From the NCBI GenBank assembly GCA_900319645.1, contig ONPG01000004.1, positions 62,001-126,000 of the forward strand: 64,000 bases of DNA, given 5' to 3'. The notes under the pieces are model-generated. The model was given only the letters and a program-made list of their open reading frames with translations. It had not been told where the DNA came from and did no database searches. This document shows positions 18,143-27,475 of the stretch, piece by piece. Numbering within the stretch: position 1 is the stretch's first letter; every line of letters starts with the position of its first letter. This DNA comes from an uncultured Bacteroidales bacterium. GTDB taxonomy: Bacteria; Bacteroidota; Bacteroidia; Bacteroidales; Paludibacteraceae. A program made the translations under genes and the position numbers.

Positions 18143-18700
18143 ATGAAAATAATCGGGTTTGTATATCGAGAAGGAGAAAAGACCACCGGGAAAGGTGAGA
18201 AAGAGGGCAAATGGACGATGGTTTTGAAAGGCGATTCGTGCCTTCTGAACGGTCGCAAGCCCTTGTTCATCCCCGACTGGACGAAGGAATTAGGGATGAC
18301 TCCGTGTTTGGTATTACGCGTGAGCCGTTTAGGCAAAGAGATCAGCGAACGCTTTGCCGGACGTTATTATGACGCCATCGCCCCGGGAGCGGATTTCGCA
18401 GCCTTGGATCTGCTACGAGAAGCGCAGGAGGAAGGCTCGAGTTGGACACCCTCAATCGGATTCGACTACTCGCTTGCCCTCGGAGAATGGATGGATATCC
18501 AAAAGGACGATGTACAAAGTACAAAGGAATGGGTGATGACGCCAGAAAAAGCGATAGCCGAAGCCAGCCGCTGGATGACCATCCGTCAAGGCGACCTCAT
18601 TTATATACAAGCCCAAGAAGCTCCACGGAGGGTGGAGAAAGAAGAAATAATCCGTTTTGCCGTTAACGGCGAAGAAAAACTATATTGCAAAATCAAATAA
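18143..18700 (+). CDS. Degenerate fumarylacetoacetate hydrolase (FAH) family protein
   Basis: The protein has 185 residues. The middle part (DSCLLNGRKPLFIPDWTKEL, then LVLRVSRLGKEISERFAGRY and YDAIAPGADFAALDLL) follows the FAH-domain pattern seen in other Bacteroidetes. At the position where FAH enzymes have the metal ligands ExE (YETELVV type), this protein has TPCLVL. The central part before the C-terminal strands (ISEASR-like stretch and RQGDLIYI) is shortened and contains the 39-bp inserted element (residues 118-130). It therefore looks unable to bind the catalytic metal and may be a structural or regulatory remnant. It is the first gene of the porU operon, and its TAA is separated by one base from the porU ATG. 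Confidence 0.7.
   Translation: MKIIGFVYREGEKTTGKGEKEGKWTMVLKGDSCLLNGRKPLFIPDWTKELGMTPCLVLRVSRLGKEISERFAGRYYDAIAPGADFAALDLLREAQEEGSSWTPSIGFDYSLALGEWMDIQKDDVQSTKEWVMTPEKAIAEASRWMTIRQGDLIYIQAQEAPRRVEKEEIIRFAVNGEEKLYCKIK
18494..18532 (+). repeat. 39-bp coding repeat element in the FAH-like gene
   Basis: It encodes 13 codons, DIQKDDVQSTKEW, in frame. The same element, in the same frame, occurs at 32983-33021 and 34753-34791 in mfd. An intergenic relative lies at 23352-23390. Confidence 0.8.
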
Positions 18701-18701
18701 G

Positions 18702-21700
18702 ATGAAACGATTCGCAACAATCCTCGTATTCGCAGCGATGAGTCTGTCCCTGACGGCAGGCATTCATACGTATGTGGATGAGTCGGTATTAAGTACCGGA
18801 CACTGGGTGAAAATCCGCGTGAAAGAAACAGGTGTATGCCGCATGACGTTCGACGAGTTGCGCAAAGCCGGTCTGAACCCACAGCAGTTGCGTGTGTACG
18901 GCTACGGCGGTGTGATGCTTGCGCAGGACTTCACCAAGAAAAAGATAGACGACCTGCCCCAAGTGCCGGTATATATGGGCGAGGATTATGTGCTGTTCTA
19001 CGTTCGCGGCAACATAGGATGGAGCTACAACGGCGCACGTTTCGTTCACACCCGCAACACGTATTCCGACTACGGATACTACCTGCTGAGCGACGACACG
19101 GGCGAGATGCTGGCTCCCACGGAGGGCGAAGCTATCAGCGGCACTCCGACAGAGGTGAGTTTCTATACGAACTATCAGGTACACGAAGAGGATTTGCTGA
19201 ACCTGGTGGACCGCACAGGCATCTCGGGCGGCGGACGTGAGTTCTACGGCGAGCAGTTCAACGGCGGTCAGACACAGAGTTTCGTGTTCAAGACCCCGAA
19301 TGCCCGCGAAGGCGAGCAGACCATCGCCTATGTAACAACCGCCGGCTACTCGAGCACGACCTCCACCTTCCAGATCAACGCGAACGGTCAGATCAGCACA
19401 ACCCGTATAGAGGCCGTGGTAAACGACCACTACACGATGGCCAAAACAGGCAGCACGTCCATGCGTGTGCCCGCTCAAGCCAACGAGCAGAAAATGGAAC
19501 TGACTTATCAGAACCACACAAGCGGCGCGTTAGGATGGCTGAACTATATTGAATGGATGGTTCCGTGCGACCTGAAGATGTCCGGCGACTGGATGGGAAT
19601 ACGGACAAACATCAATTATCTGAGCAACACCCCGGTACGTTTCCACTTGTCAGGAGCCGATACGAACACCCAGATTTGGGACGTAACCCACCCTCAGTCG
19701 ATCGTAAGAATGCCCGCCACCATTGAGGGCGACGAGATGCTATGGACAGGTACGCAGGCAGACGGCATCCATGAGTACATAGCCGTGAACACCCGCGGTC
19801 AGAAATGGGTGGATGCCGAAGTGGTGGGCGAAGTAGCCAACCAGAACCTTCACCGGTTGAAGAATATCGATTACGTGATCATCTGCCCGGTGGGATACGA
19901 AAGTATCAGCGAGCAGTTAGCACGCGCCCACGAAGAGAAAGAAGGATACACATGGGCGGTAGTGACCGACCAGCAAGTGTATAACGAGTTCTCGTCGGGC
20001 ACACCGGACGCTACGGCTTACCGCTGGCTAATGAAAATGCTGTATGACCGTGCGGACGAAGTGAATGCCAAGCCAAGATGGCTGCTGCTAATGGGTCACG
20101 GTACGTTTGACAACCGCAAGTTGCTGAACTACTCCGGTGTGAGCCTGCTACTAACTTATCAGTCGAAGAACTCGACCAAAGAGGTGGATGCCTATGCGAC
20201 GGATGATTATTTCGGTTTTTTGGACGATAACGAAGGCGAGTTGGACACCGCCGGAACCATGGATATAGGCGTGGGACGATTGCCATTCGGCAACCAAGAC
20301 GAAGCGCAAGGTGTGGTGAACAAAATCATCACTTATATGCGTAACGAGAACCCCGGCAAATGGAAGAGCCAATTGGTTTATCTGGCAGACGACGGCGACC
20401 ACGGCGGACACACGGAGACCTCGGAACAAAGTGCAGAACGCGTGAGATTAAAGAATTTAGATTTCATCGTCCACAAGATTTATCTGGACGCCTATCCGCA
20501 GGAAGTGAATGCCAGCGGCGAGAGTTACCCTATCGCCAAAAACAAAGTGCTCAACCTGCTGAAGAACGGAGCTTTGTTCTTCGATTATTCGGGTCACGGC
20601 GGCTACAACGCGATTACCAACGAGTCGATTCTGAACCTGCGTGACATAGAAAGCATGAACAATGTGAATCAAGCATTCTGGCTGTTTGTGACCTGTAATT
20701 TCGCACAATGCGACGCTGGCAAACGTTCGGCAGCCGAAGCCGCCGTGCTGAACCCCAACGGAGCAGCGATCGGGGTGTTGTCCGCTACGCGTACCGTATA
20801 TGCGTCGCAGAACACCAACCTCAACCGTAACGTGTGCGACACATTGTTCGGTCACAGGAATCCATTCCACTATGACATCACCATCGGCGAAGCAACTGCT
20901 ATCGGCAAGAACAAGACAGGAGCCGACTCCAACAAACTGGCATATGTGCTATTAGGCGACCCTGCCTTACGGATCAACTACCCCACCGAATTCCAGGTAG
21001 CGACGACCACCGTCATGGACACGCTCAACGCACTGGATGTACAGCAGGTGGAAGGACAGATTATAGATGAGGACTCGACGGTAGTGACGGAGTTCAACGG
21101 CGAAGTAGATATCACTGTTTATGACAAACTGCAGGTAATCACCACCCGCGACAACGATGCGAGTGGTAGCGGAACAGACACCGCCAAGTTGCTGTATTAC
21201 AACGATTACCCGAACGTGCTGTTTACCGGAACCGCTCAAGTGACGGAGGGTAAGTTCAACTATACGTTTATGGTTCCCAAAGACATCCGGTATAATTACG
21301 GCAACGGCCGAATCGCTTATTATGCCCATACTACTGACGGCGGCGAGACGATGGAGGCAGTGGGTCATTTCCATGATTTCACGGTGGGCGGTTCGAACAG
21401 CAGTCTGCTGGCAGATACCGTTGGACCGGAGATGATTATTTATCTGAACAGCCCCGCCTTCAAAAACGGCGACAAGACATATGCCACTCCGCGTTTCTTT
21501 GCCGACCTGTATGACATACACGGCATCAACACCGCCGGAGCAGGCATCGGTCACGATCTGATGCTGATTATCGATAATGATCCGAAGAAGACCTATTCGC
21601 TCAACGAGTATTTCTCGGCATCGAACAACAGTTATCAATCGGGCCAGGTAAGTTACCTCATGGATGCCCTCTCCAACGGCTCTCACAGCCTGAGTTTCCG

Positions 21701-22055
21701 TGCATGGGACATGCTGAACAACAGCACGACGAAGACGCTTAATTTCATCGTGGATGCAGGGCTGGATCCATCCATCTACTCTGTGACGACATACCCCAAC
21801 CCGGTAGAAGAGAGCGGAGTGCTGAATCTGGTAGTCAACTACGACCAGCCGGACGAGTTGCTCTCAACAGAAGTATATATCTACGACATGAGCGGCCGTA
21901 TGGTTTGGAGCCACACGCAGGCTAATCCCGACCAGGTACAAGTGCCTTTCGGACAAATCGGCGTGAAGGCAGGTATATATATGTACAGCGTAAAAATCAA
22001 ATCCGCGACGAGCGGGTATAGTACCTCGTCGGGCAAAATCATTATTACCAAATAA
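18702..22055 (+). CDS. porU: Type IX secretion system sortase PorU
   Basis: The protein has 1117 residues with a signal peptide (FATILVFAAMSLSLTAG). A long N-terminal beta-rich part leads to a gingipain-like C25 peptidase domain (about 395-760). It contains DYSGHGGYN with the putative catalytic histidine at 632 and TCNFAQCD with the putative catalytic cysteine at 665, followed by LLGDPALRI. The C-terminal 85 or so residues, starting YPNPVEESGVLNL and containing YIYDMSGRMVW, are a typical type-A sorting domain. PorU cleaves the sorting domain from secreted cargo and attaches A-LPS at the cell surface. The start at 18702 was chosen because the upstream extension lacks a signal peptide. porV follows, as expected for this pair. 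Confidence 0.95.
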   Translation: MKRFATILVFAAMSLSLTAGIHTYVDESVLSTGHWVKIRVKETGVCRMTFDELRKAGLNPQQLRVYGYGGVMLAQDFTKKKIDDLPQVPVYMGEDYVLFYVRGNIGWSYNGARFVHTRNTYSDYGYYLLSDDTGEMLAPTEGEAISGTPTEVSFYTNYQVHEEDLLNLVDRTGISGGGREFYGEQFNGGQTQSFVFKTPNAREGEQTIAYVTTAGYSSTTSTFQINANGQISTTRIEAVVNDHYTMAKTGSTSMRVPAQANEQKMELTYQNHTSGALGWLNYIEWMVPCDLKMSGDWMGIRTNINYLSNTPVRFHLSGADTNTQIWDVTHPQSIVRMPATIEGDEMLWTGTQADGIHEYIAVNTRGQKWVDAEVVGEVANQNLHRLKNIDYVIICPVGYESISEQLARAHEEKEGYTWAVVTDQQVYNEFSSGTPDATAYRWLMKMLYDRADEVNAKPRWLLLMGHGTFDNRKLLNYSGVSLLLTYQSKNSTKEVDAYATDDYFGFLDDNEGELDTAGTMDIGVGRLPFGNQDEAQGVVNKIITYMRNENPGKWKSQLVYLADDGDHGGHTETSEQSAERVRLKNLDFIVHKIYLDAYPQEVNASGESYPIAKNKVLNLLKNGALFFDYSGHGGYNAITNESILNLRDIESMNNVNQAFWLFVTCNFAQCDAGKRSAAEAAVLNPNGAAIGVLSATRTVYASQNTNLNRNVCDTLFGHRNPFHYDITIGEATAIGKNKTGADSNKLAYVLLGDPALRINYPTEFQVATTTVMDTLNALDVQQVEGQIIDEDSTVVTEFNGEVDITVYDKLQVITTRDNDASGSGTDTAKLLYYNDYPNVLFTGTAQVTEGKFNYTFMVPKDIRYNYGNGRIAYYAHTTDGGETMEAVGHFHDFTVGGSNSSLLADTVGPEMIIYLNSPAFKNGDKTYATPRFFADLYDIHGINTAGAGIGHDLMLIIDNDPKKTYSLNEYFSASNNSYQSGQVSYLMDALSNGSHSLSFRAWDMLNNSTTKTLNFIVDAGLDPSIYSVTTYPNPVEESGVLNLVVNYDQPDELLSTEVYIYDMSGRMVWSHTQANPDQVQVPFGQIGVKAGIYMYSVKIKSATSGYSTSSGKIIITK

Positions 22056-22148
22056 TAACTAATCACAAAGAAAGATCGCCTATGAAGCATATCGCTTGAA
22101 ACATTTGAACCAAACAACAAAGCAATACATTAATTTTACAATAAACAA

Positions 22149-23351
22149 ATGAAAAAAACAATTATTTCTCTGGCAGCAGTGCTGTTTACCCTTCAGGCAG
22201 GAGCCCAGGGTACTCCCGATGCCACAATGAACCCTCTTATTACCTCAATGCCGTCTTTGTCGATAGCTCCGGATGCCCGTGCCGCCGGTTTGGGCGACCA
22301 AGGTGTGTCCACAGAGGCAGATTTCAACTCGCAGTACTGGAACCCCGCCAAGTACGCATACATGTACACGAAAGGCGGTATAACCGCGAACTACACGCCG
22401 TGGTTGCGCAAACTGGTAAGTGATATTGACCTTGCTTATTTGGCAGGTTTCTATAACTTCGGCGACCTGGGAGGCGGTATCGGAGCATCGTTCACCTATT
22501 TCTCGATGGGTGATGTAGCCTTGACCGACGGAGACGGAAACACTCTGCAGAACGTACGTCCGAACGAATGGGCATTGGATGTGAGCTATTTCCGTAAGTT
22601 ACATGAGTATGTGTCGATGTCGGTAGCGGTACGTGTACTCTACTCCGACTTGAACAACGGCTATAACAGTTCTATCGGAGGCGGAACGGAAATGCGTCCG
22701 GCAGTAACCGCGGCGGCCGATGTGGCGTTGTACTACCGCCAGCCTATTGACCTGCCTATGGGAACCAGCCATTTCGCATTGGGTTTCACACTGAAGAACT
22801 TGGGAGGAAAGATGACGTATGACCGCGTGACGAGCAACTTCATCCCTGCGAGCATGAATATCGGTGCAAGCTATGAGTTGCCGTGCGACAAGTATAACTT
22901 CCTGACCTTCTCTCTGGAAGCGAACAAAATGCTTGTACCGAGCCGTAAGTCGCGATTCACCGAAGGCTTTGACCCGAAAGACGAGAGCACATGGCAGATG
23001 AGCCAGGACGCTTATTCGGCACTCAACCCGGCTAAGGGATGGTTCCAGTCGTTCGCCGATGCTCCGGGCGGTGCCCGCGAGGAGTTTAACGAGGTTCGCT
23101 GGGGAGCAGGTATCGAGTACAGCTACAACAAGCAGTTCTTTGCCCGTGCAGGTTACAGCTATGAGAACTTCTACAAAGGTAACCGTAACTACCTCACTTT
23201 CGGAGCCGGTTTCCACCTGTCGATTGTTACTCTGGACGTGAGCTACTGCGTTGGTTTGGCAGCCAGCAACCCGCTTGACCAGACGATGCGCTTCACGCTT
23301 GGCTTCGACCTTTACGGCATCAAAGACCTGGTTAACAACCGAAAGAAATAA
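22149..23351 (+). CDS. porV: Type IX secretion outer-membrane protein PorV (LptO)
   Basis: The protein has 400 residues with a signal peptide (IISLAAVLFTLQAGAQG). The N-terminus after cleavage carries PSLSIAPDARAAGLGDQGVS, a signature of PorV/FadL-like barrels in this phylum, followed by alternating beta strands to the end. PorV shuttles cargo from the translocon to the PorU sortase and is an outer-membrane barrel. It sits directly after porU, in the same operon. The next gap is filled by a repeat that begins right after its stop codon. Confidence 0.95.
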   Translation: MKKTIISLAAVLFTLQAGAQGTPDATMNPLITSMPSLSIAPDARAAGLGDQGVSTEADFNSQYWNPAKYAYMYTKGGITANYTPWLRKLVSDIDLAYLAGFYNFGDLGGGIGASFTYFSMGDVALTDGDGNTLQNVRPNEWALDVSYFRKLHEYVSMSVAVRVLYSDLNNGYNSSIGGGTEMRPAVTAAADVALYYRQPIDLPMGTSHFALGFTLKNLGGKMTYDRVTSNFIPASMNIGASYELPCDKYNFLTFSLEANKMLVPSRKSRFTEGFDPKDESTWQMSQDAYSALNPAKGWFQSFADAPGGAREEFNEVRWGAGIEYSYNKQFFARAGYSYENFYKGNRNYLTFGAGFHLSIVTLDVSYCVGLAASNPLDQTMRFTLGFDLYGIKDLVNNRKK

Positions 23352-23390
23352 GTACAAGGTACAAAGGGACAAAGTACAAGGTACAAAGGA
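23352..23390. repeat. Spacer repeat of GTACAAAG words
   Basis: AGTACAAGGTACAAAGGGAC followed by a second round of the same words fills the entire gap between the porV stop and the ispF start. It is the intergenic relative of the in-frame 39-bp element. Weaker relatives lie at about 55700-55740 and 59709-59727. Confidence 0.8.
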
Positions 23391-23391
23391 T

Positions 23392-23862
23392 ATGAGAATT
23401 GGATTCGGATATGATGTACATCAGTTCACCCCTGACCGCCCATTGTGGTTGGGGGGAATTGTTGTACCATCGGAGAGAGGGTTGCTCGGCCATTCGGACG
23501 CCGATGTAGCCATCCACGCGTTGTGCGACGCACTCTTAGGAGCAGCAGCCATGCGGGATATAGGTTATCATTTTCCTGATACCAAGGGCAATGAGTTTGA
23601 GGGTATTGATTCGAAGATTCTGCTTCGCCGTGTGATGGAGATGATTCGTAAGGAGGGTTATGAACTCGGTAACTGCGACATCACTATTTGCGCGCAAGCC
23701 CCCAAACTCAATCCTCATATCCCAGCCATGCAAGCCTGTCTGGCAGAAGTTATGGGCGTTGCGCCCTCCCAAATCAATATCAAAGCGACCACAACCGAGC
23801 ATCTCGGTTTCGTGGGACGCGAAGAAGGAATAGCGGCACAAGCCGTAGCATTGATCAACTAA
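23392..23862 (+). CDS. ispF: 2-C-methyl-D-erythritol 2,4-cyclodiphosphate synthase
   Basis: The protein has 156 residues, the normal length. It starts MRIGFGYDVHQF with the zinc-binding DVH motif. It also shows GLLGHSDADV with the second histidine/aspartate site, the phosphate-binding DIGYHFPDTK, and the family end ATTTEHLGFVGREEGIAAQA. It catalyses the fifth step of the MEP pathway of isoprenoid synthesis as a trimer. The upstream in-frame extension to 23251 is rejected because it runs through the spacer repeat. Dxr of the same pathway is encoded at 49464-50621. Its stop overlaps the ATG of the next gene. Confidence 0.97.
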   Translation: MRIGFGYDVHQFTPDRPLWLGGIVVPSERGLLGHSDADVAIHALCDALLGAAAMRDIGYHFPDTKGNEFEGIDSKILLRRVMEMIRKEGYELGNCDITICAQAPKLNPHIPAMQACLAEVMGVAPSQINIKATTTEHLGFVGREEGIAAQAVALIN

Positions 23863-24236
23863 TGCGTAAGATTTTAGTATTCATATTCGTTTCTCTGTCC
23901 GTTGTGTATGCACATGCAGAGAGAGATGTGTTTGAGCAGGTATCCAAAGATCTGCTCCGCATGGGCGGAAAGCCCTCCGTAGCGGAGCAGAGCGGGCCGT
24001 ACACCCTCATTCAACTGACCGACAGCACAACTTTAGAGATCTACGAGGGTGACAAGTACACCGTAGTGATGACCGTTTGCGCGCCACAATGTTCATCATA
24101 CGCGCGCGTATATAATAAGGAAGGGGTACTTCTCTACCCTATAGAGCCGACCGTCACATCCATCTTTCCTCTTGCCAGTATGGACAAGCAAACGGGGGAG
24201 ATCACCTGGAAGGACAATGACAACTGGGAATATTAG
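23862..24236 (+). CDS. Small exported protein of unknown function
   Basis: The protein has 124 residues with a clear signal peptide (ILVFIFVSLSVVYAHA). The mature part is mixed alpha/beta with two cysteines in VCAPQCSSYARVY that could form a disulfide bond. I do not recognise a domain. The ATG overlaps the ispF stop (TAATG), and aroK follows after one base, so the gene is embedded in the operon and should be translated in step with its neighbours. Location in the periplasm or as a secreted protein is inferred from the signal peptide alone. Confidence 0.75.
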   Translation: MRKILVFIFVSLSVVYAHAERDVFEQVSKDLLRMGGKPSVAEQSGPYTLIQLTDSTTLEIYEGDKYTVVMTVCAPQCSSYARVYNKEGVLLYPIEPTVTSIFPLASMDKQTGEITWKDNDNWEY

Positions 24237-24237
24237 C

Positions 24238-24789
24238 ATGGAACTTCCAATTTATTTAGTGGGTTATATGGGAGCCGGCAAGACAACCGCCGGGCGCATA
24301 CTGGCAGACAAACTCGGCTGGTATTTTGTGGATTTGGACGAAGCATTCAAGGAGATACACGGTCTGTCCACCGCCGACTACATCCGCAAGCATGGTCTTG
24401 AGGAGTTCAGGAAAAAAGAGAAATACGTAGTAGAGGACATCGCCGACCAAATGCCGTATGAGAAAGTGATTTATGCCACGGGCGGCGGTTATCCGTGCTG
24501 GGAAGACAACATGGAATGTCTCCGAGAATTAGGGACCAGTATATATATCCGCTGGTGTCCCGAGCACCTTGCCAAGCGTCTGAGTCTGACCGATTTGAGC
24601 GAAAGGCCCGTTTTGCAAGGAAGGACAGAAGAGGAGTTGCTTGCCTTTATTGCCCCACAGCTGGAGGCGCGCGAGCCATACTACCGCCAAGCCCACCATA
24701 TATTAGACGTAAGCGAGTGCGACGAACACTCGGACGAGCGTATCGCCGAGGAGTTGTACCAATTTATCATCAATAACAGAAGAAAATGA
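24238..24789 (+). CDS. aroK: Shikimate kinase
   Basis: The protein has 183 residues. It shows the Walker A motif GYMGAGKTT (9-17), VDLDEAF with the shikimate-contacting aspartate, an arginine in EEFRKKEK, the glycine-rich ATGGGYP and the lid arginine in ERPVLQGR. It phosphorylates shikimate at the 3-hydroxyl, the fifth step of chorismate synthesis. The frame is open upstream to 24172, but the ATG at 24238 begins the conserved core. It overlaps sufE by four bases (ATGA), which indicates coupled translation. Confidence 0.96.
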   Translation: MELPIYLVGYMGAGKTTAGRILADKLGWYFVDLDEAFKEIHGLSTADYIRKHGLEEFRKKEKYVVEDIADQMPYEKVIYATGGGYPCWEDNMECLRELGTSIYIRWCPEHLAKRLSLTDLSERPVLQGRTEEELLAFIAPQLEAREPYYRQAHHILDVSECDEHSDERIAEELYQFIINNRRK

Positions 24790-25205
24790 ACAAAACCATT
24801 AACGAGATACAAGACGAGATCATCGAAGATTTCAGCGATTTGGAATGGTTAGACCGCTACCAGATGATTGTAGATTACGCGAAAGAGTTAGAGCCTTTTG
24901 ATCCGGCAGACCGTACGGAGCAGAACCTGATAGACGGATGTCAATCCAAAGTGTGGTTTACCGCCAAGATGGAAGAGGGGAATCTCGTTTTCCGCGGCGA
25001 CTCGGACGCGATATTAGTAAAAGGAATCGTAGCGCTTCTGATTCATGTGTTAAGCGGTCACAGTCCAAAAGAAATCGCCGATGCAGATTTATACTTCATC
25101 GACGAAATTCAGTTGCGCGAGCATCTCAGCCCCACGCGAAGTAACGGCGTAGCCGCTATGCTCAAGCAAATGAAACTCTATGCTCTCGCATATGCCAAAC
25201 TATAG
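24786..25205 (+). CDS. sufE: SufE-family sulfur acceptor protein
   Basis: The protein has 139 residues, matching SufE/CsdE over the whole length. The active cysteine lies in DGCQSKVWF (Cys52), and the C-terminal pattern LSPTRSNGVAAML is conserved. SufE accepts persulfide sulfur from the SufS desulfurase and passes it to the Fe-S scaffold. No other suf gene is in the window. It is the last gene of the porU operon, and its TAG stop lies within the stem of the terminator. Confidence 0.93.
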   Translation: MNKTINEIQDEIIEDFSDLEWLDRYQMIVDYAKELEPFDPADRTEQNLIDGCQSKVWFTAKMEEGNLVFRGDSDAILVKGIVALLIHVLSGHSPKEIADADLYFIDEIQLREHLSPTRSNGVAAMLKQMKLYALAYAKL

Positions 25206-25230
25206 CCTTCCGCTATAGTTTTTTTTTTTA
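25198..25230 (+). terminator. Intrinsic terminator of the porU-sufE operon
   Basis: Arms AACTATAG (25198-25205) and CTATAGTT (25213-25220) are followed by a run of about ten T. The stem includes the sufE stop codon. Confidence 0.9.
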
Positions 25231-25890
25231 TTCCTTAATCATTCCTCCTTCGAACAACCACTTACGACCGGGATAGAGTTCGGGCCACTGAAGGTTGTGG
25301 GTTGACATAAGCACGGTGATACCGGCCTGGCTGATGGCATAAAGGAGATCCATGATCTCTTTACCGGTTTCTGCATCGAGGTTTCCTGTCGGTTCGTCGG
25401 CAAGGATCATCTCCGGCGAATTGAGCAGGGCACGTGCAATCACGACACGTTGCTGCTCACCACCCGAGAGTTCGTACGGACGTTTGTAGGCTTTGGTTTC
25501 CATACCGACTTGACGAAGCATCTCAAGGACGTGGTTGCGCATGAGTGTTTTGTCTTTCCAGCCAGTTGCACGTAGTACAAAGAGAAGGTTTTCCTCGACG
25601 GAACGGTCAGTAAGGAGTTTGTAGTCCTGAAAGATGATTCCCATTCTGCGTCGGAGGTAAGGCAGTTGGCGTCGGCGGATATGTTGCATATCATAACCGA
25701 GCACCTTCGCCTCTCCATCCACAATCGGCAGAGCGCCATAGAGCGTTTTCATGAACGTCGATTTACCACTACCCACTTTTCCAAGCATGTAGATCATCTC
25801 GCCTCCCTGCACTCTCACGTTGATATCGTGGAGCACAATCTGGTCGGCCTGGTGAACCTCAACATTCCGATAAGAGATCAGTTCGCTCAT
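25228..25890 (-). CDS. ftsE: FtsE-like ABC transporter ATP-binding protein
   Basis: The protein has 220 residues. It has Walker [10 protein letters not shown] (37-45), a Q-loop in IIFQDYKLL, the signature LSGGEQQRV, Walker [13 protein letters not shown] and the switch histidine in MSTHNLQ. The pattern, length and pair [18 protein letters not shown] match FtsE, which with FtsX controls cell-wall hydrolysis at the division site. No ftsX is adjacent; the gene follows a DUF349 gene with a four-base overlap. A LolD-type role cannot be excluded on sequence alone. Confidence 0.85.
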   Translation of the reverse strand: MSELISYRNVEVHQADQIVLHDINVRVQGGEMIYMLGKVGSGKSTFMKTLYGALPIVDGEAKVLGYDMQHIRRRQLPYLRRRMGIIFQDYKLLTDRSVEENLLFVLRATGWKDKTLMRNHVLEMLRQVGMETKAYKRPYELSGGEQQRVVIARALLNSPEMILADEPTGNLDAETGKEIMDLLYAISQAGITVLMSTHNLQWPELYPGRKWLFEGGMIKE

Positions 25891-27383
25891 GCGTCTTCCT
25901 CCTCAGCAGCTTTGATTTTCTCCTTGACTTCCGCCAATTGTGCCTTCAGCTCGTCGATTTTGCGTTGCATGTTATCCACCAGTTTGTTGGCACCTTTGGA
26001 CTTGGTGGTGAAGAAGAGGATATTGTTCTCTGCGGTCTTGATCTCCTGCTGGAGATTGTCGCGCATTCTATAGAGTTTCTGCGTGTCGTTGAGGTTTTCG
26101 ATACGTTTGCTGAATTGTGCTTTCGCGTTGTTTCTGCGCTCTTCGCGTGAGGCACGTTCCGCCTGCTGTGCTTCACGCTTGGCGTTGAAGAACTCGTCGC
26201 AGGCAGTAGTGAACTGTTTCCAGAGATCGTCCGAGAACTTGCGTGCGACAGGTCCGACGGTCTTCCACTCCGCCTGAAGTGCTCGTACCTGATCTGCCGA
26301 TTCGTTCCATTGTACCTCCTCGCCACTCTTGGCTTCTCCAGCCAGGAGTTGTGCTTTCTCAACAAGCGCACGTTTGCGTTTGAGATTGTCGTTGAAGACG
26401 TCGCGAACCTCTTTGAAGTGAGCGGTCTTGGCGTGGAAGAAGCGGTCGCACTCAGCGCGGTACTCTTCGTAGATGGATTGATTGTATTTCTTAGGTGCGA
26501 AGCCGATAGTACGCCATTCGTTCTGGAGAGCCTGGATTTTCTCGGTCAGTTCATCCCATTTCTTGGCAGAAAGGGGTTCGTTGTTCACCACGGGAGCGTT
26601 TATCTCTCGGAGCTGATCAACTATAGCCTGCTTGCGGTTGAGGTTCTCCTGCTCTTTGGCATGGAGTTCGTCGAAATAAGCCTGGTGTTTCTTGTTGATG
26701 ACGGTAGAAGCCTCTTTGAAGCGGTTCCAAAGTTCCTCACGGAGTTCGCGTGCGACAGGTCCAATCTCCGCCCACTCCTCGTGGAGTTGCTGCAAAGCCC
26801 GGTTGGCTTCGACGATATTCTCATTGTTCTGAAGACGCTCAGCAGCTTCGCAGAGAAGTGTTTTCATCTCGAGGTTCTTCTTGAAGTCGAGATCGCGGAG
26901 CTCGATATTGATTTTCACCATATCGTAGAACTGCTCCTGATATTGCTGGTACGCCTTGCGAACCTCCTGCACTTTCTCGACAGGAACGGCTCCTATGTTT
27001 TTCCACTCCGCCTGTAGTTCACGCATTCTGGGAAGAGCAGACATGACGGCATCGGTCTCGCTTTCAGCGAGCGACTTCATCTCGTCCAACAGTTTCAGTT
27101 TACGCTCGTAGTTGGCGTTCTGTTCCGCAGCCATTTTAGCAGCGAGTTCCGCTCTTTTGGCTTTGTACTCCGCGAGAAGGGCTTTGAACTGCTCTTCGAG
27201 TTCGTCGGTTTGGTTCCCGGCGACGTTCTCGACGTCCTCCGTTTCCACATCGGCTACTTCATCGGCAGTTTCCGCTCTATAGAACTGCGTTTTGATGTGC
27301 TCCACTTGGTCCTTTACGGCCGTTACATCCTGCTCAAGCAATGCCTTGAGTTCTTCTACAAGTTGTTGTCTTTCTGCTGACAT
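25887..27383 (-). CDS. DUF349 repeat protein, coiled coil
   Basis: The protein has 498 residues. It is highly charged and almost entirely helical, with five or six DUF349 repeats marked by the pattern LQAEWKxIGxVPxE (AEWKNIGAVPVEK, HEEWAEIGPVARE, QNEWRTIGFAPKK, AEWKTVGPVARKF). The C-terminal 90 residues are a coiled coil. DUF349 proteins occur across Bacteroidetes and Actinobacteria, and their molecular role is not established. Its own promoter, facing away from the SDR gene, lies at 27409-27440. Overlap with ftsE implies cotranscription. Confidence 0.9.
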   Translation of the reverse strand: MSAERQQLVEELKALLEQDVTAVKDQVEHIKTQFYRAETADEVADVETEDVENVAGNQTDELEEQFKALLAEYKAKRAELAAKMAAEQNANYERKLKLLDEMKSLAESETDAVMSALPRMRELQAEWKNIGAVPVEKVQEVRKAYQQYQEQFYDMVKINIELRDLDFKKNLEMKTLLCEAAERLQNNENIVEANRALQQLHEEWAEIGPVARELREELWNRFKEASTVINKKHQAYFDELHAKEQENLNRKQAIVDQLREINAPVVNNEPLSAKKWDELTEKIQALQNEWRTIGFAPKKYNQSIYEEYRAECDRFFHAKTAHFKEVRDVFNDNLKRKRALVEKAQLLAGEAKSGEEVQWNESADQVRALQAEWKTVGPVARKFSDDLWKQFTTACDEFFNAKREAQQAERASREERRNNAKAQFSKRIENLNDTQKLYRMRDNLQQEIKTAENNILFFTTKSKGANKLVDNMQRKIDELKAQLAEVKEKIKAAEEEDA

Positions 27384-27408
27384 AGGTTAATTTTTACACA
27401 ATTTGGCA

Positions 27409-27456
27409 CAAAGGTACAACATTTTTTTGATATGTGCAAAAAAAATTGTAACTTTG
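27409..27456. promoter_or_regulatory. Divergent promoter pair sharing a palindromic -33 element
   Basis: The minus-strand promoter has TACCTTTG at 27409-27416. The plus-strand promoter has TAACTTTG at 27449-27456. Between them lies TTTGATATGTGCAAA (27426-27440), a near-palindrome that supplies the TTTG box for both directions. Confidence 0.75.
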
Positions 27457-27475
27457 CACGCAATTTTGTAAAATT

